Source of the DNA: Paenibacillus dauci
GTDB taxonomy: Bacteria > Bacillota > Bacilli > Paenibacillales > Paenibacillaceae
Length of the DNA: 64,000 bases
Reading direction: 5' to 3'
Assembly: GCF_000971985.1 (NCBI RefSeq)
Contig: NZ_LAQQ01000002.1
Location: 310,001 to 374,000 of the forward strand
Position numbers and translations under genes: made by a program. The notes under the pieces were generated by a model, which was not told the origin of the DNA, did no database searches, and saw only the letters and a list, made by a program, of their open reading frames with translations. The stretch's first letter is position 1. Every line of letters begins with the position of its first letter. Positions 10,197-19,233 of this stretch are shown here, piece by piece.

Positions 10197-10628
10197 ACAG
10201 ACACCTCGGTTTCTCAGAATAGCCGTGATTGATCAGGGGAGACAGTCCAGACTGTACTCCGGCACGAAAAAACATATTGCTTTTCAATACCCTGTTTGAG
10301 GCAGTGCTAACCGGGCATCGCTCAGATACATACCATGCTGTACCGAAGCAGGCAGAGCAGCCGGAGCTGCAGGAAGTGTCAGAGGATCAGACAGCTAGGG
10401 ATGAAGCGGATATGTTAAAGTATGAATACTATTCTGTTATTCTTAGACGTCAGAAGGGTAACTTTTAGGGATAAGGGTTCGTCTAGTAGATAGCTGTAAC
10501 GGATACCCTGTGACGATGCCAGACAAGATGGCGCGTCATGACAAGAGCTGCAGTCCGGATTATTAGCAGTTGGTCTATCTGCTGTATCATGCAGCTTCAT
10601 TTCAGGCAATGCCAAGGAGGAATGCAAT
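10197..10628. other. gene-free stretch between divergent genes
   Basis: Divergent promoter region of about 430 bp. A plus-strand open frame at 10229-10468 lacks a ribosome binding site and family features, so I do not call it. I find no convincing -35/-10 pair and no structured RNA. Confidence 0.5.
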
Positions 10629-11219
10629 ATGTTACGTCATTTATCTGTACGAAAAGGAATACTGGCTGCGACGATCGCCGGCACAACAGCGCTGGGCGCA
10701 GTAGGAGCAGGATACGGTGTACTGGCGCCTGTGCATCATGCCGAAGCGGCAGAGAGCAGTTATACGCAGAAGCTGGTGCTGCAGAACCTGAATAGCTTTT
10801 ATAAGCCTGCACTCAAAGGGAAATTCCCTGGAGACATGAATGCATACACCGTCGGCAAGACGACAAGAGATGAAGTGCTGGATCGCCTGGGCGCCGCTGA
10901 AGTGCCGCGCAAAAATGCCAGCGGATACGACCAGTACACCGCCAATATGGGGCATCCCGGTTATGCCTTTCATTATAATAAAAACAATGTACTAAACGAG
11001 ATTCGCTACTTTGGTACCAATGTGGAGCGCCAGACGAATATCGGCGGTATCACAATGAAGCTGCTGCGCCAGCAGTGGTATGCACCTGCATCCACGACTA
11101 CAATCGGCAGCGGAGCGAACAAGCAGACCAAGATGACCTATATCCGTGGGGATTACAAGCTGGAGTTCATTTTCAACAGCAGCACCGATCTGGATCACAT
11201 CAATCTGATTAAGGCCTGA
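10629..11219 (+). CDS. secreted YjgB-like protein (DUF4309)
   Basis: 196 residues with a Sec signal peptide: basic start MLRHLSVRKG, hydrophobic core, and likely cleavage after HAEAA near residue 41. The mature part matches the YjgB/DUF4309 pattern: TVGKTTRDEVLDRLG, Y(T)ANMGHPGYAFHYNKN, VLNEIRYFG and a closing YKLEFIF. The family is exported and of unknown function. AAGGAGG lies eight bases before the ATG. It is a single gene with its own terminator. Confidence 0.8.
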   Translation: MLRHLSVRKGILAATIAGTTALGAVGAGYGVLAPVHHAEAAESSYTQKLVLQNLNSFYKPALKGKFPGDMNAYTVGKTTRDEVLDRLGAAEVPRKNASGYDQYTANMGHPGYAFHYNKNNVLNEIRYFGTNVERQTNIGGITMKLLRQQWYAPASTTTIGSGANKQTKMTYIRGDYKLEFIFNSSTDLDHINLIKA

Positions 11220-11241
11220 TTGCCTCTATATTTAATAAAAA

Positions 11242-11278
11242 CCTGCAAGCAGATACTCTCTGTTTGCAGGCTTTTTTG
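11242..11278 (+). terminator. terminator after yjgB-like gene
   Basis: CCTGCAAGCAGA pairs with TCTGTTTGCAGG (one mismatch), followed by CTTTTTTG. Confidence 0.85.
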
Positions 11279-11352
11279 TTGTGTGGAATAGCTTATACTT
11301 CGAATATTCTGAATTCATCGACAACCTATGCCGACTTGCAGATGTATCACCG

Positions 11353-12183
11353 TTATTTGATCCCGAGTCTCATCCGGTAGCTGAACAATATATTGATAAC
11401 ACCGCCACGGAAAAAGTCGTCTGCCATCGCCTGAAATACCGCGATCTCCGATTCCAGATGCTGCGCGGCTGTGCCCAATTTTAATGCTGCCTGAATACCG
11501 CCCTGGCTGAGCAGAATTCCGGTATATCGCTCCGCACTGCACGGCTCCGTATGGTGGAAGACGATCTCCCGGGTAAAGCGGAAATGTCCGCTATCCTCAA
11601 TTAGCTGCAGATGCTGGCTTTTATCACGCTTGACGGCAGTCTTGTCCGGATCGGCATGCTGCTCGATCAGCCGGTCGGAGAGACGGATCAGATGCTCATA
11701 TTCCCGCTCCAACTGCCAGTTGATCGTAGGCGGCCAGTCGCAATCATATACTGCAAATACGCCGCCTGTCGTGAGCGCTCTCGCTGCTTCCTGCAGTGTA
11801 CTTACCGGCTCCATCCAGTGAAAGGACTGGGAACAGGTAATAATATCGGCAGCTCCCTGCTCGACAGGCAACTGATTGGAATACCCCTGTTCAAAGGTGA
11901 TACGATCCGTATCTCCCTGCTGTTCCAGCTTGCGCCGAGCGACAGTGATCATGTCTTCATTCGGCTCCACGCCGATCACCCGTGCAGCGCGTCCTTGCCA
12001 GATCAGCGTAGACAAGCCAGTCCCGCAGCCTACATCGACAACCAGAGAAGGGCGTTTTTGCAAATAGTTGGTCAGCAGATCGACGACCATACCGGGCGCC
12101 TGTGGACGATGCTGGTCATATAATTCCTGAAATCCGTTAAATCGGTCAATATTGTTCCTCGAATTGTGTTCCGGGATATTCAT
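11353..12183 (-). CDS. class I SAM-dependent methyltransferase
   Basis: 276 residues with a Rossmann-type methyltransferase fold of the UbiE/Methyltransf_11 kind. Motif I is LVVDVGCGTGLSTLIW, the acidic residue of motif II is in VIGVEPNEDMI, and motif IV is ADIITCSQSFHWM, typical of small-molecule methyltransferases. The substrate is unknown. ATG 12183 is preceded by AAAGGAGGA. It stands alone and converges with the yjgB-like gene. Confidence 0.85.
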   Translation of the reverse strand: MNIPEHNSRNNIDRFNGFQELYDQHRPQAPGMVVDLLTNYLQKRPSLVVDVGCGTGLSTLIWQGRAARVIGVEPNEDMITVARRKLEQQGDTDRITFEQGYSNQLPVEQGAADIITCSQSFHWMEPVSTLQEAARALTTGGVFAVYDCDWPPTINWQLEREYEHLIRLSDRLIEQHADPDKTAVKRDKSQHLQLIEDSGHFRFTREIVFHHTEPCSAERYTGILLSQGGIQAALKLGTAAQHLESEIAVFQAMADDFFRGGVINILFSYRMRLGIK

Positions 12184-12618
12184 AATGAGTCCTCCTTTGG
12201 CGAATCGCAGGTCCTTATTACTGATACTCTTCTACTAATGAAAACCAAATTTGATTCCATGACAACCGAGCAGATTCATATCGGTGAATGACCTGGTGAT
12301 GGGATGATGATAGGTTGAACTGATTTCTTAAATTGAGACGAGTATATCATACCTGTGTAAAGGGAGCATTAGCAGGCGATTCCTGGAATAAGATAACGCC
12401 GAATTCCTGTACTGATCACGGTACGGGTAAGCTGCCTCTGCTCGCATATATCGGCGTTTAGCAGATTGACGCCTGGAAAATATCGGCGCTATACTGGGAC
12501 AAACCGGCTGCCCCAGAAGTTGGAAGACAGATGGAGTTATTCCGAATCTGTCTCCTGTGACAGACGTGCAGGATCATGTCCAGCGCAGCAGCTTGAAATC
12601 AGGAAAGAGGTGCCGATC
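12184..12618. other. gene-free stretch with a long-range stem
   Basis: About 435 bp between divergent genes. AACGCCGA near 12397 is complementary to TCGGCGTT near 12452, with a GTAC/GTAC hairpin between, so the leader of the cyclase gene could fold. It fits no riboswitch class I know. A frame open from 12466 runs into the cyclase gene, but the true start is downstream. Confidence 0.4.
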
Positions 12619-13356
12619 ATGTCCAACGAATTATTGCAAGCGATGCAGCTGATCAAAAGTAAAACATGGGTGGATCTAACCCATACCTTTGGTCCGGATT
12701 CGCCGCATTTTGCCGCATTTCCGGCGGCGGAATTCAAGACCATGTTCGATCATAACGATGGATTTTTCGCTCAGCAGTTCAGTTTTGCGGGACAATACGG
12801 AACGCATCTGGATGCACCCATTCATTTTGTCCGGGATGCCCGTTATCTGGAAGAGCTGGAGCTCAAGGAACTTGTCCTGCCGCTGGTCGTGATCGACAAA
12901 TCGGCCGAAGCTGCGGCCGATGCAGATTACAGACTGACTGCAGCAGATATTGAAGCCTTTGAGTCAGAGCATGGACGGATCGCATCCGGGAGCTTCGTGG
13001 CACTGCGCACCGACTGGAGCAAGCGCTGGCCGAGTCAGGAGAAGTTCGAGAACAAGGACGAGCAGGGCAATAACCATGCGCCCGGCTGGTCGATCGAAGC
13101 ACTGGAGCTGTTGTTCCGGGAACGTGGGATCAAAGCGGTCGGTCATGAGACGTTTGATACTGATGCTGCTGCAGATTATACCCGTAATGGAGCGCTGCTC
13201 GGTGAATATTATGTGCTGGATCAAGATACATATCAGGTCGAACTATTGAATAATCTGGATCTTGTTCCACCGACAGGCGCTGTTATTTTCAACATTGTCC
13301 CCAAAGCAGAAAAAGCATCGGGCTTCCCGGTGCGCTCATTTGCCATTTTGCCATAA
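12619..13356 (+). CDS. cyclase-family metal hydrolase (kynurenine formamidase-like)
   Basis: 245 residues of the PF04199 cyclase / arylformamidase family. The metal-binding signature GQYGTHLDAPIHF is intact near residue 60. The family hydrolyses amide bonds such as formylkynurenine. The substrate here is unknown, and no tryptophan-degradation genes are adjacent. The start ATG 12619 has AGGAAAGAGGT upstream; an upstream in-frame extension has no such site. It lies upstream of ilvE but is separated by 220 bp. Confidence 0.8.
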   Translation: MSNELLQAMQLIKSKTWVDLTHTFGPDSPHFAAFPAAEFKTMFDHNDGFFAQQFSFAGQYGTHLDAPIHFVRDARYLEELELKELVLPLVVIDKSAEAAADADYRLTAADIEAFESEHGRIASGSFVALRTDWSKRWPSQEKFENKDEQGNNHAPGWSIEALELLFRERGIKAVGHETFDTDAAADYTRNGALLGEYYVLDQDTYQVELLNNLDLVPPTGAVIFNIVPKAEKASGFPVRSFAILP

Positions 13357-13577
13357 GCGACTGGATTAGTGTGTCTGGATCGATAGGGATGTATGGTCAA
13401 AATTCAGTGGAATCATGTTCGCTGTGAGGTATAAACCGGTTCCGGTATGGATGAAGACGACACATGCCAAACCGGTGGCTATAAAGTTATTGCATTTAGC
13501 TATTTTCGATACTCTGTAAAAAGTGATATGATTTAATGAAACCAATCCCAAGTAATGCCTGTTAAGGAGACATGACC

Positions 13578-14648
13578 ATGACGATCGATATCAAAATCGA
13601 AAAGACAACAAGCCCGAAAGCAAAGCCTGCAACAGAAGGTCTGGTATTCGGCAGTAAATTTACAGATCATATGTTCATTCTGGACTACGATCATGGACAA
13701 GGATGGCACGATCCTCGTATCGTTCCTTATCAAAATATCAGCATGGACCCGGCAGCCAAGGTATTCCATTATGGACAGACGATTTTTGAAGGTCTGAAAG
13801 CGTACCTGACTGAAGATGGACGTATCCTCATGTTCCGCCCGACTAAAAATATCGAGCGTCTGAACCTGTCCAACGAGCGTCTGAGCATTCCCGAGATTGA
13901 TCCGGAGCTGGCACTGGAAGCACTGCGTCAGCTGGTACTGATCGACAAAGAATGGATTCCCGAAGGTGAAGGTACGTCCCTGTATATCCGTCCGTTTGTG
14001 ATTGCAACCGAGGCGGCACTGGGTGTAGCTCCATCCCTGCAGTACAAATTCATGATCATTCTGTCCCCAGTAGCCGCTTATTATGCTGAAGGGATTAACC
14101 CGGTCAAAATCTACGTGGAATCCAAGTATGTACGTGCTGTTCCCGGCGGCGTAGGCATGGCGAAAACAGCCGGCAACTACGCAGCAGGTCTCAAAGCGCA
14201 GGAAGGCGCAACCGAGCTGGGCTATTCCCAGGTGCTGTGGCTGGACGGCGTACACCGCAAATATATCGAGGAAGTCGGCAGTATGAACGTCTTCTTCAAA
14301 ATCGACGGCACCGTCGTTACACCGGCGCTGAACGGCAGTATCCTGCACGGGATTACCCGCGATTCAATCATCCAGCTGCTCAAGCATTGGGATATTCCGG
14401 TAGAAGAACGCCAGCTGTCTATTGATGAGCTGGAAGAAGCCGCTCGTTCCGGCAAATTGGAAGAAGCTTTTGGTACCGGTACAGCAGCGGTTATTTCTCC
14501 GATCGGTGAGCTGAACTGGCAAGGCGAGAAGCTGATCATCAATGAAGGCAAGACAGGCGAACTGTCTGCCAAGCTGTATGAGACACTGACCGGTATCCAG
14601 AAAGGTGCAGTGGAAGATCCATTTAGCTGGGCACTGGAAGTAAAATAA
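13578..14648 (+). CDS. ilvE: branched-chain amino acid aminotransferase
   Basis: PLP-dependent class IV aminotransferase for the last step of leucine, isoleucine and valine synthesis, and the first step of their breakdown. About 356 residues. Characteristic blocks are YGQTIFEGLKAY, RPFVIATE, VGMAKTAGNYAAGL and EEVGSMNVFF, with GTGTAAVISPIG near the C terminus. Two in-frame ATGs exist (13572 and 13578). AAGGAGA ends at 13570, so 13578 has the better spacing. No T-box leader is recognisable upstream. It forms a single-gene unit with a strong terminator. Confidence 0.95.
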   Translation: MTIDIKIEKTTSPKAKPATEGLVFGSKFTDHMFILDYDHGQGWHDPRIVPYQNISMDPAAKVFHYGQTIFEGLKAYLTEDGRILMFRPTKNIERLNLSNERLSIPEIDPELALEALRQLVLIDKEWIPEGEGTSLYIRPFVIATEAALGVAPSLQYKFMIILSPVAAYYAEGINPVKIYVESKYVRAVPGGVGMAKTAGNYAAGLKAQEGATELGYSQVLWLDGVHRKYIEEVGSMNVFFKIDGTVVTPALNGSILHGITRDSIIQLLKHWDIPVEERQLSIDELEEAARSGKLEEAFGTGTAAVISPIGELNWQGEKLIINEGKTGELSAKLYETLTGIQKGAVEDPFSWALEVK

Positions 14649-14704
14649 AGCAAAACCATGAAATAACGAATACGGTTTGATATACGTATGAAGTGGAATG
14701 GCAA

Positions 14705-14746
14705 AAGGTAGGATTCGCTCAAAGCAGCGGAATCCTACCTTTTTTG
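14705..14746 (+). terminator. terminator after ilvE
   Basis: AAGGTAGGATTC pairs perfectly with GAATCCTACCTT, followed by TTTT. Confidence 0.9.
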
Positions 14747-14762
14747 CTTACTACCTTTTATG

Positions 14763-14939
14763 CTAAAAAGAAGCCGGTTCACTGGAAGAGACCAAGCCGA
14801 TTTGATCAGGATCAGGTGAAGTCTTATTCAACGTGGCAGGTGCAGGGGCTGACTTTTGGTTGATCAGTATCGAGCTTACAGCTAACAAACTGGAAACCGC
14901 TACAATGGATGCGATAATACTTTTCGCTTTTTTATTCAT
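14763..14939 (-). CDS. small secreted peptide precursor, unknown
   Basis: 58 residues from ATG 14939 (GGGAG just upstream): MNKKAKS, then a hydrophobic stretch (residues 8-26) and a polar, Pro/Ser-rich tail ending SSSEPASF. The shape (signal sequence plus short exported tail) is that of Phr-type signalling-peptide precursors. No Rap or other RRNPP receptor gene is adjacent, so that idea is unproven. A longer frame reaches 15005 but has no better start. Confidence 0.55.
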   Translation of the reverse strand: MNKKAKSIIASIVAVSSLLAVSSILINQKSAPAPATLNKTSPDPDQIGLVSSSEPASF

Positions 14940-15056
14940 TTGCGCTCCCGTCCTTGATGAATTAGACAAATCGTAGGGTCTTACATCTGGTTTATCTTCT
15001 CCCAACCATATAATAGCTATCCTCTGATTACAATTCCCAGCTGTTCCTTACAACAC

Positions 15057-15100
15057 AAAAAGCTTTTGATTCTATAACAATATAGAGTCAAAAGCTTTTT
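15057..15100. terminator. bidirectional terminator
   Basis: AAAAGCTTTTGA and TCAAAAGCTTTT arms flank a pairing TTCTAT/ATAGAG core. A and T runs on both sides allow termination of the 15103-15600 gene on the minus strand. Confidence 0.85.
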
Positions 15101-15102
15101 TC

Positions 15103-15600
15103 TCATGCTTTGGTCAGTTTATTCTGCAGGACGATCGTCTGCAGCTCATTCGCTTTGATAGCGAGTCCCATATAGTAGGCATCCCGGTCGTTCGCTTTGC
15201 CTTCGAGCATCAGAATATTGAGTTCCTGAGTCTTCATATTCAGATCAATAATCAGCTGTTCGATCTCCTGGATCAGCACCGTATGCGGATTATGCTCCAC
15301 CTGTGGAACAGATATATTCAGTTCCCGAATAGAAGAGGACGATACAGAAGTCTGTGCCTGTACCTGTGTCTGATTCTCAGCCAGATCGTAATAGGCAGCA
15401 GTGCCTTCTTTGATCTTCACGATACGTGGTTCACGATCAGCGATTGTGCGCAGTGCACCAATGATCGAACCATCACTATAATTTTCGGGCAGCTGCTCCA
15501 GGTATTTACGGATAACAGCGAACCCGGTTTTGCCTTCTTTTTGCAAATAACGAAGCACGTGATTACGTATACTCTCGGCATTAGAATTTTTCTGATACAT
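15103..15600 (-). CDS. unknown protein, winged-helix-like N terminus
   Basis: 165 residues from ATG 15600, with GGGGGTT upstream; the open frame extends to 15639. I do not recognise the family. Residues 1-70 or so look like a small winged-helix domain (IRNHVLRYLQKEGKTGFAVI, then GALRTIADREPRIVKI, then a short strand). After a Gln/Ser-rich linker (about 80-100) the rest is a long helical segment, probably a coiled coil or dimerisation unit. The upstream region is packed with AGTATTAATACT palindromes, so autoregulation by this protein is an attractive inference but unproven. Confidence 0.65.
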   Translation of the reverse strand: MYQKNSNAESIRNHVLRYLQKEGKTGFAVIRKYLEQLPENYSDGSIIGALRTIADREPRIVKIKEGTAAYYDLAENQTQVQAQTSVSSSSIRELNISVPQVEHNPHTVLIQEIEQLIIDLNMKTQELNILMLEGKANDRDAYYMGLAIKANELQTIVLQNKLTKA

Positions 15601-15658
15601 AATGGAACCCCCAGGGAGAAGTCGGATGTTAAACATCATTCTTTTTGATATATTAACA

Positions 15659-15714
15659 CAGTATTAATACTGTATCAAGTAGTATTAATACTTGTGATAC
15701 TAAGTATTAATACT
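15659..15714. promoter_or_regulatory. triple AGTATTAATACT operator cluster
   Basis: Three perfect 12-bp palindromes AGTATTAATACT occur at 15660-15671, 15681-15692 and 15703-15714. Centre-to-centre spacing is 21-22 bp, two helical turns, so all face the same side of the DNA. They lie 60-115 bp upstream of the start of the unknown wHTH-like gene, on the side where its promoter must be. Related half sites (AAGTATCA, TAGTATTA) follow to about 15742. Confidence 0.75.
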
Positions 15715-15843
15715 GTTATGAAGTATCAAAAATAGTATTATTAAAAGAAGAGTATGTGGTATAGAATGGCTGAAAAACCCTGCTGTTAAAGGGTTTATAG
15801 CGTGTATCCATTGAATAGATGTTAATACCTAGTATCATAAATT

Positions 15844-15884
15844 CTAGTATCAAGCTTTCGTAAGTGAAAGGAGCTTGATACTAG
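15844..15884. repeat. 13-bp inverted repeat
   Basis: CTAGTATCAAGCT (15844-15856) and AGCTTGATACTAG (15872-15884) are perfect inverted arms around a 15-base centre. They share the AGTAT core with the operator cluster. There is no T run, so it is not a normal terminator. The rest of 15715-16087 shows only the ribosome binding site of the next gene. Confidence 0.7.
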
Positions 15885-16087
15885 CAGTAGCAAGAATAGA
15901 CAAGGACAATAAACAGCACCAGAATACGAAGTCAAAAGTAGTCCATCCGTTTCAACATCGTGTGTATCGAATATATTCAGACGTAGATGCGTTCAGATCG
16001 TAGATGTAAGTGTTTGGTACAGATCCCTTTTTTATACGGACAAGAGACGATATGATATAACTATACATTTAGAAAAAGGAGGCGCTT

Positions 16088-16738
16088 ATGCAGAAGATTC
16101 TGAAGATAGCGTATGGTGCAGTTCTTGCTGTTGGCATTCTGACGCTGCTATGGATGGTACTCGGAGCAACAGGAGCTTTTCAGGGAGCGGTTGATCTGGT
16201 GGAGACTATTATGTTGATCGTAGTAGGCATTCCGCTGATCGGTCTGATTATTATCGGCGGGTATAATCTGTTTTACACAAGAGTGTTTACAGATTGGCTG
16301 CGTACGCTGGTTCCGGTGATAATATCAGCCATCATTTTACTATTGTCCTTTGTTGGCATTAGTAATACGAGCACGGTGGGCTGGTTAACAGATCATGTTA
16401 GTGCAGATGAGACCAGGATAACCACAGATGGAAAGTATGAGTATCGGCTGGAGATTGTGAATGGTACACAGCGCAATTCCTCCGAACGTGTCTATCTCAA
16501 AAATAGGGCAACTGGCGAAGAACAGACAATTGAAGTGCCGATCGGTATGGGTTCTGCCTATTCAATAGCGTATACCGAAGGAGAAGAAACAGGCTGGATC
16601 ACAATGAAACCAACAGATCAGAGCAATCAGTACATAGTCAGCACGACAGAAAAGATTATGCCGGCCAGAGAAGACCCTTTAAAACCGATCCATTTCCTGA
16701 TGAATATAGAAGCGGGGACAGCTGTTGAAATGAATTGA
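16088..16738 (+). CDS. membrane protein of unknown function
   Basis: 216 residues. Three hydrophobic helices occupy about residues 8-30, 40-62 and 74-95, and a polar beta-rich domain of about 120 residues (GKYEYRLEIVNG onwards) follows. I do not recognise the family. AAGGAGG lies six bases before the ATG. The following membrane gene is 90 bp downstream on the same strand, so the two may be cotranscribed. Confidence 0.65.
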   Translation: MQKILKIAYGAVLAVGILTLLWMVLGATGAFQGAVDLVETIMLIVVGIPLIGLIIIGGYNLFYTRVFTDWLRTLVPVIISAIILLLSFVGISNTSTVGWLTDHVSADETRITTDGKYEYRLEIVNGTQRNSSERVYLKNRATGEEQTIEVPIGMGSAYSIAYTEGEETGWITMKPTDQSNQYIVSTTEKIMPAREDPLKPIHFLMNIEAGTAVEMN

Positions 16739-16827
16739 CGGGATGGAATGAAGAACAACCGATAAATGAAAGCAACCAAGTGAGCTATACCCAATGACAG
16801 ATTGCTTAAAGAGGGAGGATATATTCA

Positions 16828-17484
16828 ATGTTCACAAGGTTATCCAAAAGCAAATTTCAGGTAGCTGTTTGTATGATGGTATACATCGCCGCCTACCTGC
16901 TTACTTATTTATTTGTTCATAACTGGCTGGATGTCAGCAAATATATAGAGGGCAATCTCATAGCTGCTATTCCCATCCTGGTGACCAGCCTGTACTTTAT
17001 TAGTATTCGACGATCCATGAAGCATATTTCCTTTTTGTTTTCGCGCATCATTATTCCGCTTTTTGTAGCAGAGAAAATAATACTTCCCGTTTTTACCTAC
17101 GCTATGTTTAACCGCTATGCTAATCATTCGTTTACCGATATTGCCGGTTTTGACGAAGGAATGTATATTTCCATGCTGCTGAAAGGTATGGTAGGAGGCA
17201 TCCAGTTTTATAGTGTCTATTACTTGGTAAGCAGTCCGTTTATACTGCTATTGATATTTTTGGGTTTGGACAAGGTGAAAAACACGATTGAAGTGTCGAC
17301 ACGCGTACAAATCCGTATTTGGGGAAATCTATTTATTACGGCCGCTATTATGGTATACGGGATAACCGATAATGTTTTCGGAGGAATCACTATGTCAAAG
17401 GCTGCTATCATCTTGACGATCTATATATTGTTCAATAGTGTCCTATTTTTCACCATCAGAAAGTCTGTGAAAATAGCGGAGTGA
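16828..17484 (+). CDS. polytopic membrane protein of unknown function
   Basis: 218 residues with about six hydrophobic helices and a basic C-terminal end (RKSVKIAE). No catalytic or transport motif is recognised. GAGGGAGG lies upstream of ATG 16828. It is probably in an operon with the preceding membrane gene and ends before a terminator at 17525. Confidence 0.65.
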   Translation: MFTRLSKSKFQVAVCMMVYIAAYLLTYLFVHNWLDVSKYIEGNLIAAIPILVTSLYFISIRRSMKHISFLFSRIIIPLFVAEKIILPVFTYAMFNRYANHSFTDIAGFDEGMYISMLLKGMVGGIQFYSVYYLVSSPFILLLIFLGLDKVKNTIEVSTRVQIRIWGNLFITAAIMVYGITDNVFGGITMSKAAIILTIYILFNSVLFFTIRKSVKIAE

Positions 17485-17524
17485 GAATAAAGAAGCAGTG
17501 TACACCAATGATCAGATTGACCGA

Positions 17525-17555
17525 AACTCCGATTCTCTTTATGAGATTCGGAGTT
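17525..17555 (+). terminator. terminator-like hairpin
   Basis: AACTCCGATTCTC pairs with GAGATTCGGAGTT (one mismatch) around TTTAT. The T tract after it is weak (TTCTTGTT). The remaining gap to 17805 is AT-rich and carries the promoter listed next. Confidence 0.65.
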
Positions 17556-17740
17556 CTTGTTGATAGATGCCCATATCACTTACATCAGTAAGCTGCCATT
17601 CTTGCTTTTTCTCGGGCAAATAGGTATAGAGAAATTCTGATTCTTATAACCATTTATAGCGGTATGTGATGCGATCCAATAGTCAATTAATTGAATATAT
17701 CCACCCATGAAATAATTATGGAAAATTTACAAATAAATGT

Positions 17741-17769
17741 ATTACAGTTAGCTAGCACGGCTATATAAT
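17741..17769 (+). promoter_or_regulatory. possible sigma-A promoter
   Basis: ATTACA (17741-17746) and TATAAT (17764-17769) separated by 17 bp, 36 bp upstream of the next start codon. The -10 is perfect; the -35 matches four of six. Confidence 0.45.
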
Positions 17770-17805
17770 GAATTGAATCTTCATATTATAAAGGAGGGAT
17801 TATTA

Positions 17806-19122
17806 ATGAATTGGCGTGTGATGTATGCTGCTTTGTGTCTGATTTGCCTGTTCGTCCTATCTGTACCGGCTGCACCGGTACATGCAGAGGAGCAGGAGTT
17901 CACCCGGATCGATGTACCAAGCAAGAGTCTGATTACTTCGCATACGGCGTATAAGAGCAACAAGCCGGAGCGGATAGCAGATGGCGATCTGAAGACCGCC
18001 TGGAATGCAGGGAGAAATAGCGGAGTCATCAGTGTCGTCTTCAATCAGAATGTACAGATGAATGGTATCGAGATTGCTACGACGGCTTCGCCTACCAGTA
18101 CGGAAAAGTATCTGATCTACGGTCTGGAAGGCGATCGCTGGAAAGAGATTGGCCGCGCATCACGCACTATTGAGCATAAGGAAGATGGATCGGTAACAAT
18201 GCTGGATCGTATTCCGGTAACCGAAGGCGATTATGGCGGGGTGCTCATTTCTATTGATTCCAGCGCTTCCTGGGTGTCGATCAATGAGCTGTATCTGACG
18301 ACGAAAATGGTCCGTACGTTTGAGAATGCAACGATCTCCCAGTTAAGCGGAGCTGCGCTGCTCACATGGGAATACCTCGGTTATGGGGAGACTGTTATTT
18401 ATTATGGTACCAAGCCAGGGGAGTATACGAATAAGGTTGTAGCTGATTACCGAGGAAATCTGGGTACGAGAGTGTACAATCTGACCAATGACAAGACTTA
18501 TTACTTCCAAATAGCGATTAACCTCAATGGCACCATGTACTATTCCAAAGAATTAACTGTTGTACCCAAGTCCAAATTTATTCCGAAGACAATACCGGAT
18601 GGGGCAGGAGCTTATATGTGGCCGTATTACCGTGATCTGAATCTGACACCGGGCGCCGCAATTGATGGCGATATCTATACATCCTGGTATTACACCAATC
18701 CCAACTATCCGCCCAATGATGACGGTTCTCTGGAAATCGCTTTTAACAGAGAAGATCCTGTCTTTATAGACTCGATCCAGCTGACCACCCAATTTTCTCC
18801 GGTTGCCCGTGATACATCCGATGTACGCGAAGATGAATACTTGATCAAAGGATGGCGTGGCTGGGAGCATGGTTGGGAAGTTGTCGGTTATTATAAAGGC
18901 ACTATTCATGCTCCGGGTGGAGATGGCATTGTAGTGCTGGACCCGATCTCGATTAATCCGGGTTACTATCGCTACATCGAAATTGATGTCAATACGACCA
19001 GCACCTATGTCAGCATTAATGAAGTATCCATCAGTGGCGATCCGCAACAATCAGTAACAGCCAATGTGTATGGAAGCGAGACGGATCGTGTAACAGAAGA
19101 TGTGTATGGAGGCTCCAAATAA
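17806..19122 (+). CDS. secreted protein with two discoidin-like domains
   Basis: 438 residues from ATG 17806 (AAGGAGGG seven bases upstream; an in-frame TTG at 17773 is less likely). The signal peptide ends near VHAEE. The mature protein has a repeated pattern, PERIADGDLKTAWNAG near residue 55 and GAAIDGDIYTSWYY near residue 290, each followed by a domain closing with a WVSINELYL or YVSINEVSI strand. This is the layout of F5/8-type-C/discoidin carbohydrate- or surface-binding modules. Between them lies a fibronectin-III-like segment. No catalytic domain is seen, so a cell-surface or matrix-binding role is inferred. Confidence 0.7.
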   Translation: MNWRVMYAALCLICLFVLSVPAAPVHAEEQEFTRIDVPSKSLITSHTAYKSNKPERIADGDLKTAWNAGRNSGVISVVFNQNVQMNGIEIATTASPTSTEKYLIYGLEGDRWKEIGRASRTIEHKEDGSVTMLDRIPVTEGDYGGVLISIDSSASWVSINELYLTTKMVRTFENATISQLSGAALLTWEYLGYGETVIYYGTKPGEYTNKVVADYRGNLGTRVYNLTNDKTYYFQIAINLNGTMYYSKELTVVPKSKFIPKTIPDGAGAYMWPYYRDLNLTPGAAIDGDIYTSWYYTNPNYPPNDDGSLEIAFNREDPVFIDSIQLTTQFSPVARDTSDVREDEYLIKGWRGWEHGWEVVGYYKGTIHAPGGDGIVVLDPISINPGYYRYIEIDVNTTSTYVSINEVSISGDPQQSVTANVYGSETDRVTEDVYGGSK

Positions 19123-19145
19123 AAGGAAACTTCATCCGATAAATA

Positions 19146-19191
19146 AACCCAAAGAGAGCCGGCAGTTGTAAATGCTGACTCTCTTTGGGTT
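19146..19191. terminator. terminator between convergent genes
   Basis: AACCCAAAGAGAG and CTCTCTTTGGGTT pair perfectly (13 bp), with further pairing inside. The T content lies within the stem, so termination strength is uncertain. Confidence 0.7.
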
Positions 19192-19233
19192 GTGTGAAGC
19201 AACGCCTTGTTTGTTCCTTGTTGAAGAGGTTGT

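Noticed and set aside
10229-10468. 79-codon plus-strand frame
   Set aside because: No ribosome binding site, no family features, lies in a divergent promoter region.
13357-13577. T-box leader before ilvE
   Set aside because: No specifier-loop or T-box consensus and no terminator/antiterminator pair visible.
13533-14348. 271-codon open frame on the minus strand
   Set aside because: Antisense shadow of ilvE.
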